From a virus, in IMG/VR virus record IMGVR_UViG_3300035665_000155, positions 1-33,640 of that record: a stretch of 33,640 nt of DNA; one strand, given 5' to 3'. Below, one piece after another: positions 17,167-22,296 of the stretch. Both the position numbers and the translations under genes were made by a program. Positions within the stretch are counted from its first letter, which is position 1; the number at the start of each line of letters is the position of its first letter. A model generated the notes under the pieces. That model saw only the letters and a program-made list of their open reading frames with translations, searched no databases and was not told the origin of the DNA.

Positions 17167-17397
17167 ATGGCAACATATAAAAGATGGAATCAGGAGGAGT
17201 TGGAGTTCATCAAAAATAATCAAAAGCTATTGAGTGATGAAGAGATGGCGGCAAAATTAGGTCAAATGACTGGTGGTAATGTTACTACTGCTATGATTAG
17301 GAGACAGCGTAGAAAGCTTGGTATTCAAAAGCAAAAGGGTAGAAGGAAGAAAAATCCATCATTAGTAGTTTCTGTTGGAGAAAGCACAAATGTCTGA
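17167..17397 (+). CDS. helix-turn-helix DNA-binding protein (76 aa)
   Basis: First plus-strand gene after the divergence point. RWNQEELEFIKNNQKLLSDEE, then AAKLGQMTG and TAMIRRQRRKLGI, is a Myb/homeodomain-like three-helix pattern: a Trp-started helix, a short helix after LSDEE, and a basic recognition helix. The C-terminus is Lys/Arg-rich (QKQKGRRKKN). It could bind the nearby regulatory DNA, including the divergent promoter or the repeated boxes in the right arm, but no target is shown. It overlaps the next gene by 8 bp. AT-rich base use like the left arm. Confidence 0.75.
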   Translation: MATYKRWNQEELEFIKNNQKLLSDEEMAAKLGQMTGGNVTTAMIRRQRRKLGIQKQKGRRKKNPSLVVSVGESTNV

Positions 17398-17788
17398 TAA
17401 GAAGCCATTCGGATATAGTTATTTTCTAGACATGTATAATACTAAAGAAGGAACAGCGGATGATCTAGAATTAGTATATAGATTTTTAGAAAGACTGGTT
17501 GATGAAATAGGAATGACAAGAATGACTCCTCCTATAGTTATTCATGGTCCAACGGATCATGGTAAGGAAATTTATGCAGATAAGTATGGCGTAAGTGGGT
17601 GGGTTGGATTAATCGAAAGTGGTATACAAATACATGCTATAGAGGCAAAAAGATTTATTAGTTTAGATGTTTATTCTTGCTCTTGCTTTAAGCCCGAAAC
17701 AGTATTAGAGTTTGCTAAGAAACATTTTGGTTTTGATAAATATGAGGATCATTTCTTAGAAAGAGGACTTGAATATCATAATACATGA
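17390..17788 (+). CDS. speD: S-adenosylmethionine decarboxylase (SpeD/SpeH) family protein, 132 aa
   Basis: A pyruvoyl-enzyme homologue of the short bacterial AdoMetDC class. From ATG 17390 (GGAG 8-11 bp upstream) it begins MSDKKPFGYSYFLDMY. The processing site is GLIESGIQIH: Glu76-Ser77 corresponds to the Glu-Ser bond cleaved to make the pyruvoyl group. Ser69, His82 and Cys97 have the same spacing from Ser77 as Ser55, His68 and Cys83 have from Ser63 in the Thermotoga maritima enzyme. The HTWPE block after the His is replaced by AIEAKR, so substrate specificity may have changed. Reported relatives decarboxylate ornithine or arginine instead. It forms a two-gene unit with the HTH gene and ends before a strong terminator. 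Confidence 0.8.
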   Translation: MSDKKPFGYSYFLDMYNTKEGTADDLELVYRFLERLVDEIGMTRMTPPIVIHGPTDHGKEIYADKYGVSGWVGLIESGIQIHAIEAKRFISLDVYSCSCFKPETVLEFAKKHFGFDKYEDHFLERGLEYHNT

Positions 17789-17817
17789 TGGATATCTTTC
17801 TATATTTGACTAAAGAG

Positions 17818-17848
17818 TGGGCCAGTTTTTACTGGTCCATTTTTTTTA
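17818..17848 (+). terminator. rho-independent terminator after the AdoMetDC gene
   Basis: Stem TGGGCCAGT/ACTGGTCCA (9 bp with one G-T pair), loop TTTT, followed by TTTTTTTT. It closes the HTH-AdoMetDC unit 30 bp after the stop. Confidence 0.9.
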
Positions 17849-17849
17849 T

Positions 17850-18425
17850 CTTTTAATAACTCATTCTGAGTTGCTAAAAATTATGTGGCCACGTCTTTCT
17901 GCATAATCCAGTTGCCGCGTTATTAAAAGATGGTAAGCCCAATTAGCTTATTTAAATATATGTCATAGGGATCTTGCTACTTATGAATTTATGATTTGGT
18001 ATTTGTGGTGCAGATGGGAGTTAATATCACCAAAAAATAAATAATTATGTAAACTGGCCAATTATAATAATAGGGGTGAGATTTTTTAAAAAATATTTGT
18101 AATTGATTCTTAGGTTCTATGATGATAAAGATTCATGAATATTATTTTGTGGTGCAGGATGGTGGGGCAATATGGCCAATTGGTAGTAAAAGTTTGTGTG
18201 ATTTAGAACTGGGGTCTTTAGGTATATGGATATGGTGATTATGGATACAATATAAAAGATTATTATGGGGGAATTAGGCTAATAAACTGGCCAATTATAT
18301 TATAGAGTCCCCTATTGTGTTTGTACCACCCCGGGTTTTATGGGAAAATCATGGGAGTCCTTTGGAAAACAAAAAAACCCCCTGGGCAAACCAAAGGATT
18401 TTTATAAGGCTATGGGGCCAATTTT
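17850..18425. other. non-coding region with internal duplications
   Basis: No gene with codon-like structure is visible over about 575 bp. It holds near-duplicated strings: AAACTGGCCAATTATAAT at 18051-18068 against AAACTGGCCAATTATATTAT at 18284-18303, and TTTGTGGTGCAG at 18002-18013 against 18147-18158. A candidate hairpin TCCTTTGG/CCAAAGGA (18358-18398) followed by TTTTTA may terminate plus-strand transcription. Possibly a degraded gene or a regulatory or replication region. Confidence 0.5.
18358..18404 (+). terminator. possible terminator with long loop
   Basis: Stem TCCTTTGG/CCAAAGGA with a 25-base A-rich loop containing CCCTGGG, followed by TTTTTA. The long loop makes it weaker than the one at 17818. 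Confidence 0.35.
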
Positions 18426-18429
18426 GACG

Positions 18430-18454
18430 TAAAGTGTTGTAGGGTATGGGTTTA
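18430..18454 (+). repeat. single downstream-type regulatory box
   Basis: TAAAGTGTTGTAGG...GGGTTTA matches the second box of the paired modules and is preceded by TTTTGACG as usual. No convincing first box occurs 53 bp upstream. It lies 137 bp before the promoter at 18567. Confidence 0.6.
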
Positions 18455-18464
18455 TGTATAATCG

Positions 18465-18550
18465 GGTGATTGATACTATCTTGTGTTTAAGAGAATAATA
18501 TATTTGGCACGAAATTTGCTCTAAAAATATTTTTATTTGGCACGAAAATA
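18465..18550 (+). repeat. leader repeat with GATTGATAC and two TTTGGCACGAAA elements
   Basis: After the box come GTGATTGATACTATCTTGTG and TTTAAGAGAATA, then TTTGGCACGAAATTTGCT (18503-18520) and a second TTTGGCACGAAAAT (18536-18549). The same order of blocks recurs at 19078-19135 and 21797-21845, so these upstream regions are duplicated copies. Confidence 0.65.
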
Positions 18551-18566
18551 TATTTCAAGATTTGTC

Positions 18567-18594
18567 TTGCAATGGCCGATAAATATGGTATAAT
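18567..18594 (+). promoter_or_regulatory. early promoter, CCGATAA spacer type
   Basis: TTGCAA, 16-bp spacer, TATAAT. The spacer carries GGCCGATAAA. Transcription would start about 20 bp before the 45-aa gene. Confidence 0.85.
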
Positions 18595-18621
18595 AGCAGC
18601 ACACAAGAAAGAAAGGCCAAA

Positions 18622-18759
18622 ATGCTGACTCTCATTCAGGTTGGTAAGAAGTATAAGGTATATAGGATGGATTCGAATAAGAATGATGGGAAAAATAGGA
18701 AGTTGCTTGGTACGTTCAAGAATAGTGAAGAAGCCATCCGATTCATGAATGCCTCTTGA
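18622..18759 (+). CDS. microprotein of a three-member paralogous family (45 aa)
   Basis: ATG 18622 gives MLTLIQVGKKYKVYRMDS, then GKNRKLLGTFKNSEEAIRFM and NAS. The same arrangement (K-x-V/Y start strand, G-x-x-RKLL-x-x-FK-x-S-x-x-A-x-RFMN end) is found in the products at 20175-20327 and 21128-21271, so this is a real coding gene despite its size. All three follow a box-type leader. The pattern suggests two beta strands and a helix. I do not recognise a known family; function unknown. Confidence 0.75.
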   Translation: MLTLIQVGKKYKVYRMDSNKNDGKNRKLLGTFKNSEEAIRFMNAS

Positions 18760-18784
18760 CAAGTAAGGGAATAAGGTATATAGT

Positions 18785-18997
18785 ATGATCACTCTACAGG
18801 AAAAGAAAATGAATAGCCTCGACAAGATTATGGCCGCTATGCGTGCTGGCAAGTATGGCAGTGTGATTGACCCAAAGGGCAACGCTCATGTGGGCATCAT
18901 CAATGCTATCATGCGTGAGGATGGTAGTGGGCGTAACTGGATTGTGAGCATTACTAACAAGACAAAAAATGAACAAGTATTCATACATGCTACCTAA
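18785..18997 (+). CDS. small protein of unknown function (70 aa)
   Basis: MITLQEKKMNSLDKIMAAMR, then AGKYGSVIDPKGNAHVGII and a C-terminal NWIVSITNKTKNEQVFIH. The MITLQE start and the next 20 residues resemble the start of the 80-aa protein at 24869, which supports ATG 18785, although ATG 18809 has the better ribosome binding site (AGGAAAAGAA). It is 25 bp after the 45-aa gene and probably cotranscribed. The stop codon lies inside a CC-TAA-GGGGGG element. No function can be assigned. Confidence 0.65.
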   Translation: MITLQEKKMNSLDKIMAAMRAGKYGSVIDPKGNAHVGIINAIMREDGSGRNWIVSITNKTKNEQVFIHAT

Positions 18998-19003
18998 GGG
19001 GGG
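18993..19003. repeat. G-tract element at a stop codon
   Basis: CC-TAA-GGGGGG with the TAA being the stop of the preceding gene. One of eight C/G-tract elements between 18.99 and 21.67 kb. Confidence 0.5.
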
Positions 19004-19042
19004 TATGTTAAATTTAGAAAAATGGGGCGGCCCGATTTGACG

Positions 19043-19067
19043 TAAAGTATTGCTGTATATAGACTTA
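19043..19067 (+). repeat. single downstream-type regulatory box
   Basis: TAAAGTATTGCTGTATATAG then ACTTA, preceded by GGGCGGCCCGATTTGACG, the linker of the paired modules. The position 53 bp upstream holds the G-tract element and a stop codon rather than a clear first box. Confidence 0.7.
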
Positions 19068-19077
19068 TGGCTAATCA

Positions 19078-19161
19078 TATGATCGACACGATGTTATGTT
19101 TAAGGGAATACTATATTCTTGGTATGACATTTGCTACTGGTATCCTTACGACATTGTAAGG
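19078..19161 (+). repeat. leader repeat with GATCGACACGAT block, TTTGGCAC-like element and CCTTAC hairpin
   Basis: ATGATCGACACGATGTTATG and TTTAAGGGAATA, then CTTGGTATGACATTTGCT (19118-19135), then the inverted repeat CCTTAC-N6-GTAAGG (19144-19161). The first parts recur at 18465 and 21797, and the hairpin recurs at 20088 and 22365. Confidence 0.65.
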
Positions 19162-19172
19162 AAACTTTGTGC

Positions 19173-19200
19173 TTGCAATCTAAAGTGGATTCTGTATAAT
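19173..19200 (+). promoter_or_regulatory. early promoter, TCTAAAG spacer type
   Basis: TTGCAA, 16-bp spacer beginning TCTAAAG, TATAAT, followed by GACGATATAAGAG. This second promoter type recurs at 20117, 23544 and 24597. Confidence 0.8.
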
Positions 19201-19230
19201 GACGATATAAGAGAAAAGGGAGAAAAAGAA

Positions 19231-19395
19231 ATGACATACTTCGCTCAAATCGTAGACGCTTGGGATTGTGAACTGGATTTCATCGGCCCGTTTTATACTG
19301 AGGATCAGGCAACTACTGCCGCTTTCGATAAGTGGGATGGTGAGGATGGGTGTAGGGTAAATATCATCAAAAGGCTTCCGGCTTTTGCTCACTGA
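19231..19395 (+). CDS. small protein of unknown function (54 aa)
   Basis: I start at ATG 19231 behind GGGAGAAAAAGAA and downstream of the promoter at 19173; longer reading frames would begin before the promoter. The protein reads MTYFAQIVDAWDCELDFIGP with a C-terminal CRVNIIKRLPAFAH. It contains FYTEDQATTAAFDKWDG, resembling short phage proteins that describe a strand, a Thr/Asp-initiated helix and a strand. Single-gene unit between two promoters. Function unknown. Confidence 0.65.
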   Translation: MTYFAQIVDAWDCELDFIGPFYTEDQATTAAFDKWDGEDGCRVNIIKRLPAFAH

Positions 19396-19415
19396 AAAAA
19401 TATTTTCTAGTGGGG

Positions 19416-19443
19416 TTGACGTAGGATTGCCGATAAGTATACT
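19416..19443 (+). promoter_or_regulatory. early promoter with CCGATAA near the -10
   Basis: TTGACG, 16-bp spacer, TATACT. CCGATAA is present but about 6 bp closer to the -10 than in the other promoters. It is followed after 17 bp by the 64-aa gene. Confidence 0.75.
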
Positions 19444-19460
19444 AGGGAAAAGGAAAAGAA

Positions 19461-19655
19461 ATGACACTGAATACAGAAATCTCGACAACGTATGATGGTA
19501 AGCGATATACGGGCTTGGTTGTAGAAATCAAGAAGATGAGCAATCGTGAGTTGATCACGATCATGATCGAAGATGATACGCGGAATGATGGCATAGGGTA
19601 TCGTAGCCTTTATGCCGATAAGATGAGCGAAACTTCCGAAAACCTTTTTGCATAA
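19461..19655 (+). CDS. small protein of unknown function (64 aa)
   Basis: ATG 19461 follows GGAAAAGGAAAAGAA. The protein starts MTLNTEISTTYDGKRYTGLV, has a basic EIKKMSNRELITIMIED strand-helix pattern and ends SLYADKMSETSENLFA. Beta-rich with an internal helix. It is the first gene of a short unit with the acidic 78-aa gene 10 bp downstream. No recognisable family. Confidence 0.65.
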   Translation: MTLNTEISTTYDGKRYTGLVVEIKKMSNRELITIMIEDDTRNDGIGYRSLYADKMSETSENLFA

Positions 19656-19665
19656 GGATCATACA

Positions 19666-19902
19666 ATGAGCAATGACTTTGTATACGATATGAGCGAAAT
19701 CAATGAGGAAGATATGTTCAAGGCTTGGGAAGAAATGGTAGCCGAAGATGGTAGCATCTGGGAAACGGGATACGGGGACGATGACGATTATATTCCGGGC
19801 CTCGATGACGGAGAGGGCTATGATTCGATCATGGGTGACGAATACCCCGAAACGGATGATGAATGGCTCGACGATTTCCAAGGCGAGGAGGAGTTTGCCT
19901 AG
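19666..19902 (+). CDS. strongly acidic small protein (78 aa)
   Basis: I start at ATG 19666 (AAGGAT upstream), not the in-frame upstream TTG. The protein is rich in Asp, Glu, Gly and Tyr with almost no Lys or Arg after residue 20: GYGDDDDYIPGLDDGEGYD, then DEYPETDDEWLDDFQGEEEF. Strong net negative charge resembles DNA-mimic inhibitors (such as Ocr or ArdA type), but no specific family match is visible and a structural role is also possible. The stop codon TAG is part of a G-tract element. A second acidic protein lies at 22724. Confidence 0.65.
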   Translation: MSNDFVYDMSEINEEDMFKAWEEMVAEDGSIWETGYGDDDDYIPGLDDGEGYDSIMGDEYPETDDEWLDDFQGEEEFA

Positions 19903-19926
19903 GGGGATACACCCCCCACTAGGGGG
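19902..19926. repeat. double C/G-tract hairpin after the acidic gene
   Basis: GGGGG-ATACA-CCCCC and CCCCC-ACTA-GGGGG can each pair, so two alternative stems share the C run. It begins at the stop codon of the preceding gene. Confidence 0.6.
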
Positions 19927-19938
19927 AAAGGCTTGACG

Positions 19939-20016
19939 TAAACCATTGCTGCATAAGCATTTACAGCAAAGCCGCGGGCTCAGGTTTGACGTAAAGTATT
20001 GCTACATAAGGATTTG
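19939..20016 (+). repeat. paired-box module
   Basis: First box TAAACCATTGCTGCATAAGC then ATTTA (19939-19963), second box 19992-20016, 53 bp apart. The linker is GCGGGCTCAGGTTTGACG-like. The first box can form TTGCTG/CAGCAA in RNA. Promoter at 20117. Confidence 0.8.
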
Positions 20017-20061
20017 CGGCGAATCGCTACAGCAAACGGTGTGCTAAAAGAAAAAATGTTT

Positions 20062-20105
20062 TTTGGCATGATATTTGCTGAAGATAACCTTACGATATTT
20101 TAAGG
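20062..20105 (+). repeat. TTTGGCATGA element and CCTTAC hairpin
   Basis: TTTGGCATGATATTTGCT (20062-20079) and CCTTAC-GATATT-TTAAGG (20088-20105), the same two elements as in the leader at 19118-19161. Confidence 0.6.
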
Positions 20106-20116
20106 AAATATTTTAC

Positions 20117-20145
20117 TTGCAATCTAAAGAATGACCGGGTATAAT
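20117..20145 (+). promoter_or_regulatory. early promoter, TCTAAAG spacer type
   Basis: TTGCAA, 17-bp spacer starting TCTAAAG, TATAAT, then GTCGATATAAGG. Confidence 0.8.
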
Positions 20146-20174
20146 GTCGATATAAGGAATAGAGGAGAAAACAA

Positions 20175-20327
20175 ATGAACACTTCGCTCGAACAGCACGG
20201 TAAGGTTTTCAAGGTATTTCAGATTATTTCCGGTGCGTATGACGGGAAAAATCGTAAGTTACTAGGCAAGTTCAAGACTTCCGAAGATGCTATACGCTTC
20301 ATGAATCGTATCTCTTCGTCTAGGTGA
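20175..20327 (+). CDS. microprotein of the paralogous family (50 aa)
   Basis: ATG 20175 follows GGAGAAAACAA. The protein begins MNTSLEQHGKVFKVFQIISG, then DGKNRKLLGKFKTSEDAIRF and MNRISSSR. It shares GKNRKLLG-x-FK-x-SE-x-AIRFMN with the 45-aa protein at 18622 and more weakly with the 47-aa protein at 21128. Conservation of this core over three copies supports translation. It is followed after 3 bp by the next gene. Function unknown. Confidence 0.75.
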   Translation: MNTSLEQHGKVFKVFQIISGAYDGKNRKLLGKFKTSEDAIRFMNRISSSR

Positions 20328-20330
20328 AAA

Positions 20331-20540
20331 ATGAACAGCAAAACGATTGCAAAAGAGTTGAAAAAGATAGGCTACACGCTCAAGCGTACTTCCGATGTTG
20401 AAGCGCGTTGGATGGTTCGTTCAGATGTGCTTACCTACCATTGGGATTTCAAAGATCTGAAAGGCGTAGAGCGTTTCATGGTTGACGAGCGTGCCATGTA
20501 TAGGTACGCTAAGGCGAACGGTGCTACTCTTCGCAAATAA
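20331..20540 (+). CDS. small basic protein (69 aa), function unknown
   Basis: MNSKTIAKELKKIGYTLKRT is followed by EARWMVRSDVLTYHWDFKDL and RYAKANGATLRK. The N-terminal helix-strand pattern (TIAKELKKIGYTLK) resembles the start of HicA-like or double-stranded RNA-binding mini-domains, but a catalytic His of HicA is not placed correctly, so I do not assign it. It starts 3 bp after the 50-aa gene and belongs to that unit. The C-terminal helix is basic, compatible with nucleic acid binding. Confidence 0.6.
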   Translation: MNSKTIAKELKKIGYTLKRTSDVEARWMVRSDVLTYHWDFKDLKGVERFMVDERAMYRYAKANGATLRK

Positions 20541-20551
20541 TAAGGGGAAAG

Positions 20552-20761
20552 ATGCAAGTTTTCGATCATAGACTTTTGGTTGCTGTTCCTGCGAACAAGT
20601 GGATTGGAGAATGGATTCAACGTGACCCATCCCCTATTTATAGGGGGACGCTGGCGGCACAGTTGCGACTTATACGCAAGAGGCACGGAACCCCCCACGC
20701 GAAGGGGTATCGAGACCATATGGTGTGGATGGGGAGCTATCCCCCCAAGTATAGGGGGTAA
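20552..20761 (+). CDS. small basic protein containing three C/G-hairpin inserts (69 aa)
   Basis: ATG 20552 with AAGGGGAAAG upstream. The protein MQVFDHRLLVAVPANKWIGE is followed by DPSPIYRG, HGTPHAKGY and YPPKYRG; each of these short Pro/Gly stretches is encoded by a C-tract/G-tract hairpin (20631-20647, 20691-20707, 20741-20758). The stop lies at the end of the last hairpin. The inserts look secondary to an original reading frame, so the ancestral protein may have been shorter. No family recognised. Translation is plausible but unproven. Confidence 0.5.
   Translation: MQVFDHRLLVAVPANKWIGEWIQRDPSPIYRGTLAAQLRLIRKRHGTPHAKGYRDHMVWMGSYPPKYRG
20631..20647. repeat. C/G-tract hairpin inside a gene
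   Basis: CCCCTATTTATAGGGGG: stem CCCCTA/TAGGGG with TTTA loop, encoding the PSPIYRG part. Confidence 0.6.
20691..20707. repeat. C/G-tract hairpin inside a gene
   Basis: CCCCCCACGCGAAGGGG: four to five C-G pairs, loop about eight bases. Confidence 0.45.
20741..20758. repeat. C/G-tract hairpin at the end of a gene
   Basis: CCCCCCAAGTATAGGGGG: five C-G pairs, directly followed by the TAA stop. Confidence 0.6.
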
Positions 20762-20768
20762 TTAGACG

Positions 20769-20846
20769 TAAACCCTTGATGGATAATCATTTACGAAAAA
20801 TCCGGGACCACCGATTTGACGTAAAGCATTGTGGCGTAATGACTTA
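20769..20846 (+). repeat. paired-box module
   Basis: First box 20769-20793 (TAAACCCTTGATGG...CATTTA), second box 20822-20846 (TAAAGCATTGTGG...GACTTA), 53 bp apart, linker ending CGATTTGACG. It begins 7 bp after a stop codon. No close promoter follows; the next gene starts 280 bp further on. Confidence 0.8.
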
Positions 20847-20931
20847 TGACTAGTGAATATAGCAAATACTGTGCCGCGGAATAAAAAATTTTAAGCCTAA
20901 AAAAGAGGCATGGTAAGATGGGTAATCCGTT

Positions 20932-21007
20932 GCAAAATGCTACAATGGTAGTGTTTGACGGCCAAAATCACTAACGCAAAATGCTACAGGGTGTTGCAAA
21001 ATGCTAC
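20932..21007 (+). repeat. three direct repeats GCAAAATGCTAC (iteron-like)
   Basis: Identical 12-mers at 20932-20943, 20976-20987 and 20996-21007, spaced 44 and 20 bp, in the widest gene-free gap of the early region. Spacings near whole helical turns suggest a protein-binding array such as a replication origin or operator. Nothing else in the gap from 20762 to 21127 looks coding. Confidence 0.65.
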
Positions 21008-21078
21008 GCTTAAAAAGGGGGATCAAAAAATGTCATAGCGTTTTTCCCGAGCGAAACGCAAAAAAGAATAATCTATGT

Positions 21079-21106
21079 TTGGCACACCGATTGCTCTATA
21101 TATAGG
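21079..21106 (+). promoter_or_regulatory. possible weak promoter from the TTTGGCAC element
   Basis: TTGGCA, 16-bp spacer CACCGATTGCTCTATA, TATAGG. The -35-like part is the TTTGGCACACCGATTGCT repeat (21078-21095). Only partial -10 match. Confidence 0.35.
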
Positions 21107-21127
21107 TATAAGAAAGAGAGAGTGAAA

Positions 21128-21271
21128 ATGGAAACGCTGGTTCTAATCGTCGTAAAGGGTAAGTATAAGGTTTATAGGGAAACCAAGTATCCCAACGGAT
21201 ATTCCCGTAGGCTTCTGGCAACCTTCAAAACTTCTTACAATGCCGAAAGGTTCATGAACTCTCGCCCATAA
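21128..21271 (+). CDS. microprotein of the paralogous family (47 aa)
   Basis: ATG 21128 after GAGAGAGTGAAA. METLVLIVVKGKYKVYRETK is followed by YPNGYSRRLLATFKTSYNAE and RFMNSRP. It shares KYKVYR with the protein at 18622, and RLL-x-TFK-x-S-x-x-A-x-RFMN with both paralogues. The core is somewhat more divergent (YSRRLL instead of KNRKLL). Its stop TAA lies inside a CCC-ATAA-GGGGGG element. Function unknown. Confidence 0.7.
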   Translation: METLVLIVVKGKYKVYRETKYPNGYSRRLLATFKTSYNAERFMNSRP

Positions 21272-21277
21272 GGGGGG
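21265..21277. repeat. C/G-tract element at a stop codon
   Basis: CCC-ATAA-GGGGGG; the TAA is the stop codon of the 47-aa gene. Confidence 0.5.
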
Positions 21278-21341
21278 TATGCAAGGCGAGAAAAGTTTCC
21301 TAGAATCATTCCAGTATCACCAACCAAGAGAGAAAAAGAAA

Positions 21342-21671
21342 ATGGCTACCAAGTTCAAGATTATCGAAGATGCCAAGCGTCAGGTTCGCATGTGCTTTCT
21401 TGGAATCGCAATCCCTCACCAACCATCACTCGCTGATGGGGTATATGGCCCGATCCGTAGCGAGAAGGTTTTGAAGTTCAATCGCAAGGCGTTGCGTAAT
21501 GCTGGTAGTATCAAGGCTGAAAAAGCCGATCCCCGCTATAAGGGGGGTGACGATCTTATGATCGTAAAGGTTGGCAAGCCAGGTTCGGCTGAACGTAAGG
21601 CCGCATTGGCCGCACAGTATGAGGCGATTCTTGCTTGTGGAGAGGAAGTCTCCCCCTTCTCGGAGGGGTGA
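21342..21671 (+). CDS. small protein of unknown function (109 aa)
   Basis: I start at ATG 21342 after GAGAGAAAAAGAAA; the in-frame ATG 21279 has no good ribosome binding site. The protein begins MATKFKIIEDAKRQVRMCFL and ends in a helix (KPGSAERKAALAAQYEAILA) and an acidic tail. It contains DPRYKGGDD and ends SPFSEG, both encoded by C/G-tract hairpins. Charge is basic in the middle (RKALRNAGSIKAEKAD). No known family recognised. Confidence 0.6.
   Translation: MATKFKIIEDAKRQVRMCFLGIAIPHQPSLADGVYGPIRSEKVLKFNRKALRNAGSIKAEKADPRYKGGDDLMIVKVGKPGSAERKAALAAQYEAILACGEEVSPFSEG
21531..21547. repeat. C/G-tract hairpin inside a gene
   Basis: CCCC-GCTATAA-GGGGGG, encoding the DPRYKGG segment of the 109-aa protein. 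Confidence 0.5.
21652..21668. repeat. C/G-tract hairpin at a stop codon
   Basis: CCCCCTTCTCGGAGGGG with the stop TGA directly behind it. Confidence 0.5.
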
Positions 21672-21705
21672 CATCCGTACACTAGTGCTCAAAGATTTGA
21701 TGATA

Positions 21706-21783
21706 CAAAATCTTGACATCTAATCATTTAGAAAAATGCGGGCGGACCCAGTTTGATCTAAAGCGTTATGGCATATATACTTA
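21706..21783 (+). repeat. paired-box module
   Basis: First box 21706-21730 (CAAAATCTTGACAT...CATTTA), second box 21759-21783, 53 bp apart with linker GCGGGCGGACCCAGTTTGATC. Promoter at 21875 drives the HU gene. Confidence 0.75.
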
Positions 21784-21796
21784 CGACTAATATGCT

Positions 21797-21845
21797 GATC
21801 GATACGATCTTCTGTTTAAGAAAATAAAATATTTTGGCACAAGAT
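21797..21845 (+). repeat. leader repeat with GATCGATACGAT block and TTTGGCAC element
   Basis: GATCGATACGATCTTCTGTT, TTAAGAAAATAAAAT and TTTTGGCACAAGATTA, homologous to the leaders at 18465 and 19078. Confidence 0.6.
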
Positions 21846-21874
21846 TATTTTTATTTTTCTCAAAGATTTTCTTA

Positions 21875-21902
21875 TTGACATGACGATAATATGTAGTATA
21901 AT
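21875..21902 (+). promoter_or_regulatory. early promoter of the HU gene
   Basis: TTGACA, 16-bp spacer with ACGATAATATG, TATAAT; ATG follows 27 bp downstream. Confidence 0.85.
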
Positions 21903-21928
21903 CAAGGTATCATAACGGAGAGAAACAG

Positions 21929-22228
21929 ATGAGCAGTACGAAGCGTGAAATGATTGAGCGGATTGCGGAGCGGGTGGGTGTGACGGGCGAGCAGGCTCGT
22001 GAGATCGTGCAAGCCACACTAGACAACATGATCGAAACGCTCTCTACCACTGGTCGCATCGAACTTCGCAACTTCGGTGTGTTCGTAGTCAAGAGGGTCG
22101 CCCCTCGCAACGCTCGCAATCCTCGAACGGGTGAGAGTGTGATGGTGTCCGCTCACAACGTGGTCAGGTTCAAGGCGGGTAAGGTGATGGATGCAGCAAT
22201 CCAGAACGATTCGCTACAACCGGCTTGA
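21929..22228 (+). CDS. HU/IHF-family DNA-bending protein (99 aa)
   Basis: A standard-length HU-type protein. The N-terminal dimer helices are TKREMIERIAERVGVTGEQA and the following LDNMIETLSTTG; the beta-arm region has RIELRNFGVFVVKR and the tip RNARNPRTGESVMV, including the Pro that intercalates into DNA; the C-terminal helix is AGKVMDAAIQN. HU compacts DNA and assists replication, recombination and transcription complexes. GRIELRNFGVF and RNPRTGE look like HU of Planctomycetes, a weak host hint. It has its own promoter behind a box module, and could help fold the repeated box DNA. Confidence 0.95.
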   Translation: MSSTKREMIERIAERVGVTGEQAREIVQATLDNMIETLSTTGRIELRNFGVFVVKRVAPRNARNPRTGESVMVSAHNVVRFKAGKVMDAAIQNDSLQPA

Positions 22229-22245
22229 GTAAGTCAGGGCTTATT

Positions 22246-22296
22246 TTGTATCACCACAACCTACAGGGTTGGCAAGGTGGGCTATAGTCAGCGTAA
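22246..22296 (+). ncRNA. copy 1 of a three-copy structured element
   Basis: TTGTATCACCACAACCTACA, then GGGTTGG and GGTGGGCTATAGTCAGCG. Stem AACC/GGTT followed by a conserved GTGG-x-TATAGTCAGCG tail. Other copies at 26381 and 29361 have different stem bases that still pair. It follows the HU gene by 17 bp. Confidence 0.6.

Noticed and set aside
17375-17788. TTG 17375 as start of the AdoMetDC gene
   Set aside because: ATG 17390 has a GGAG site at suitable distance and starts close to the family's N-terminus; the TTG is part of that site.
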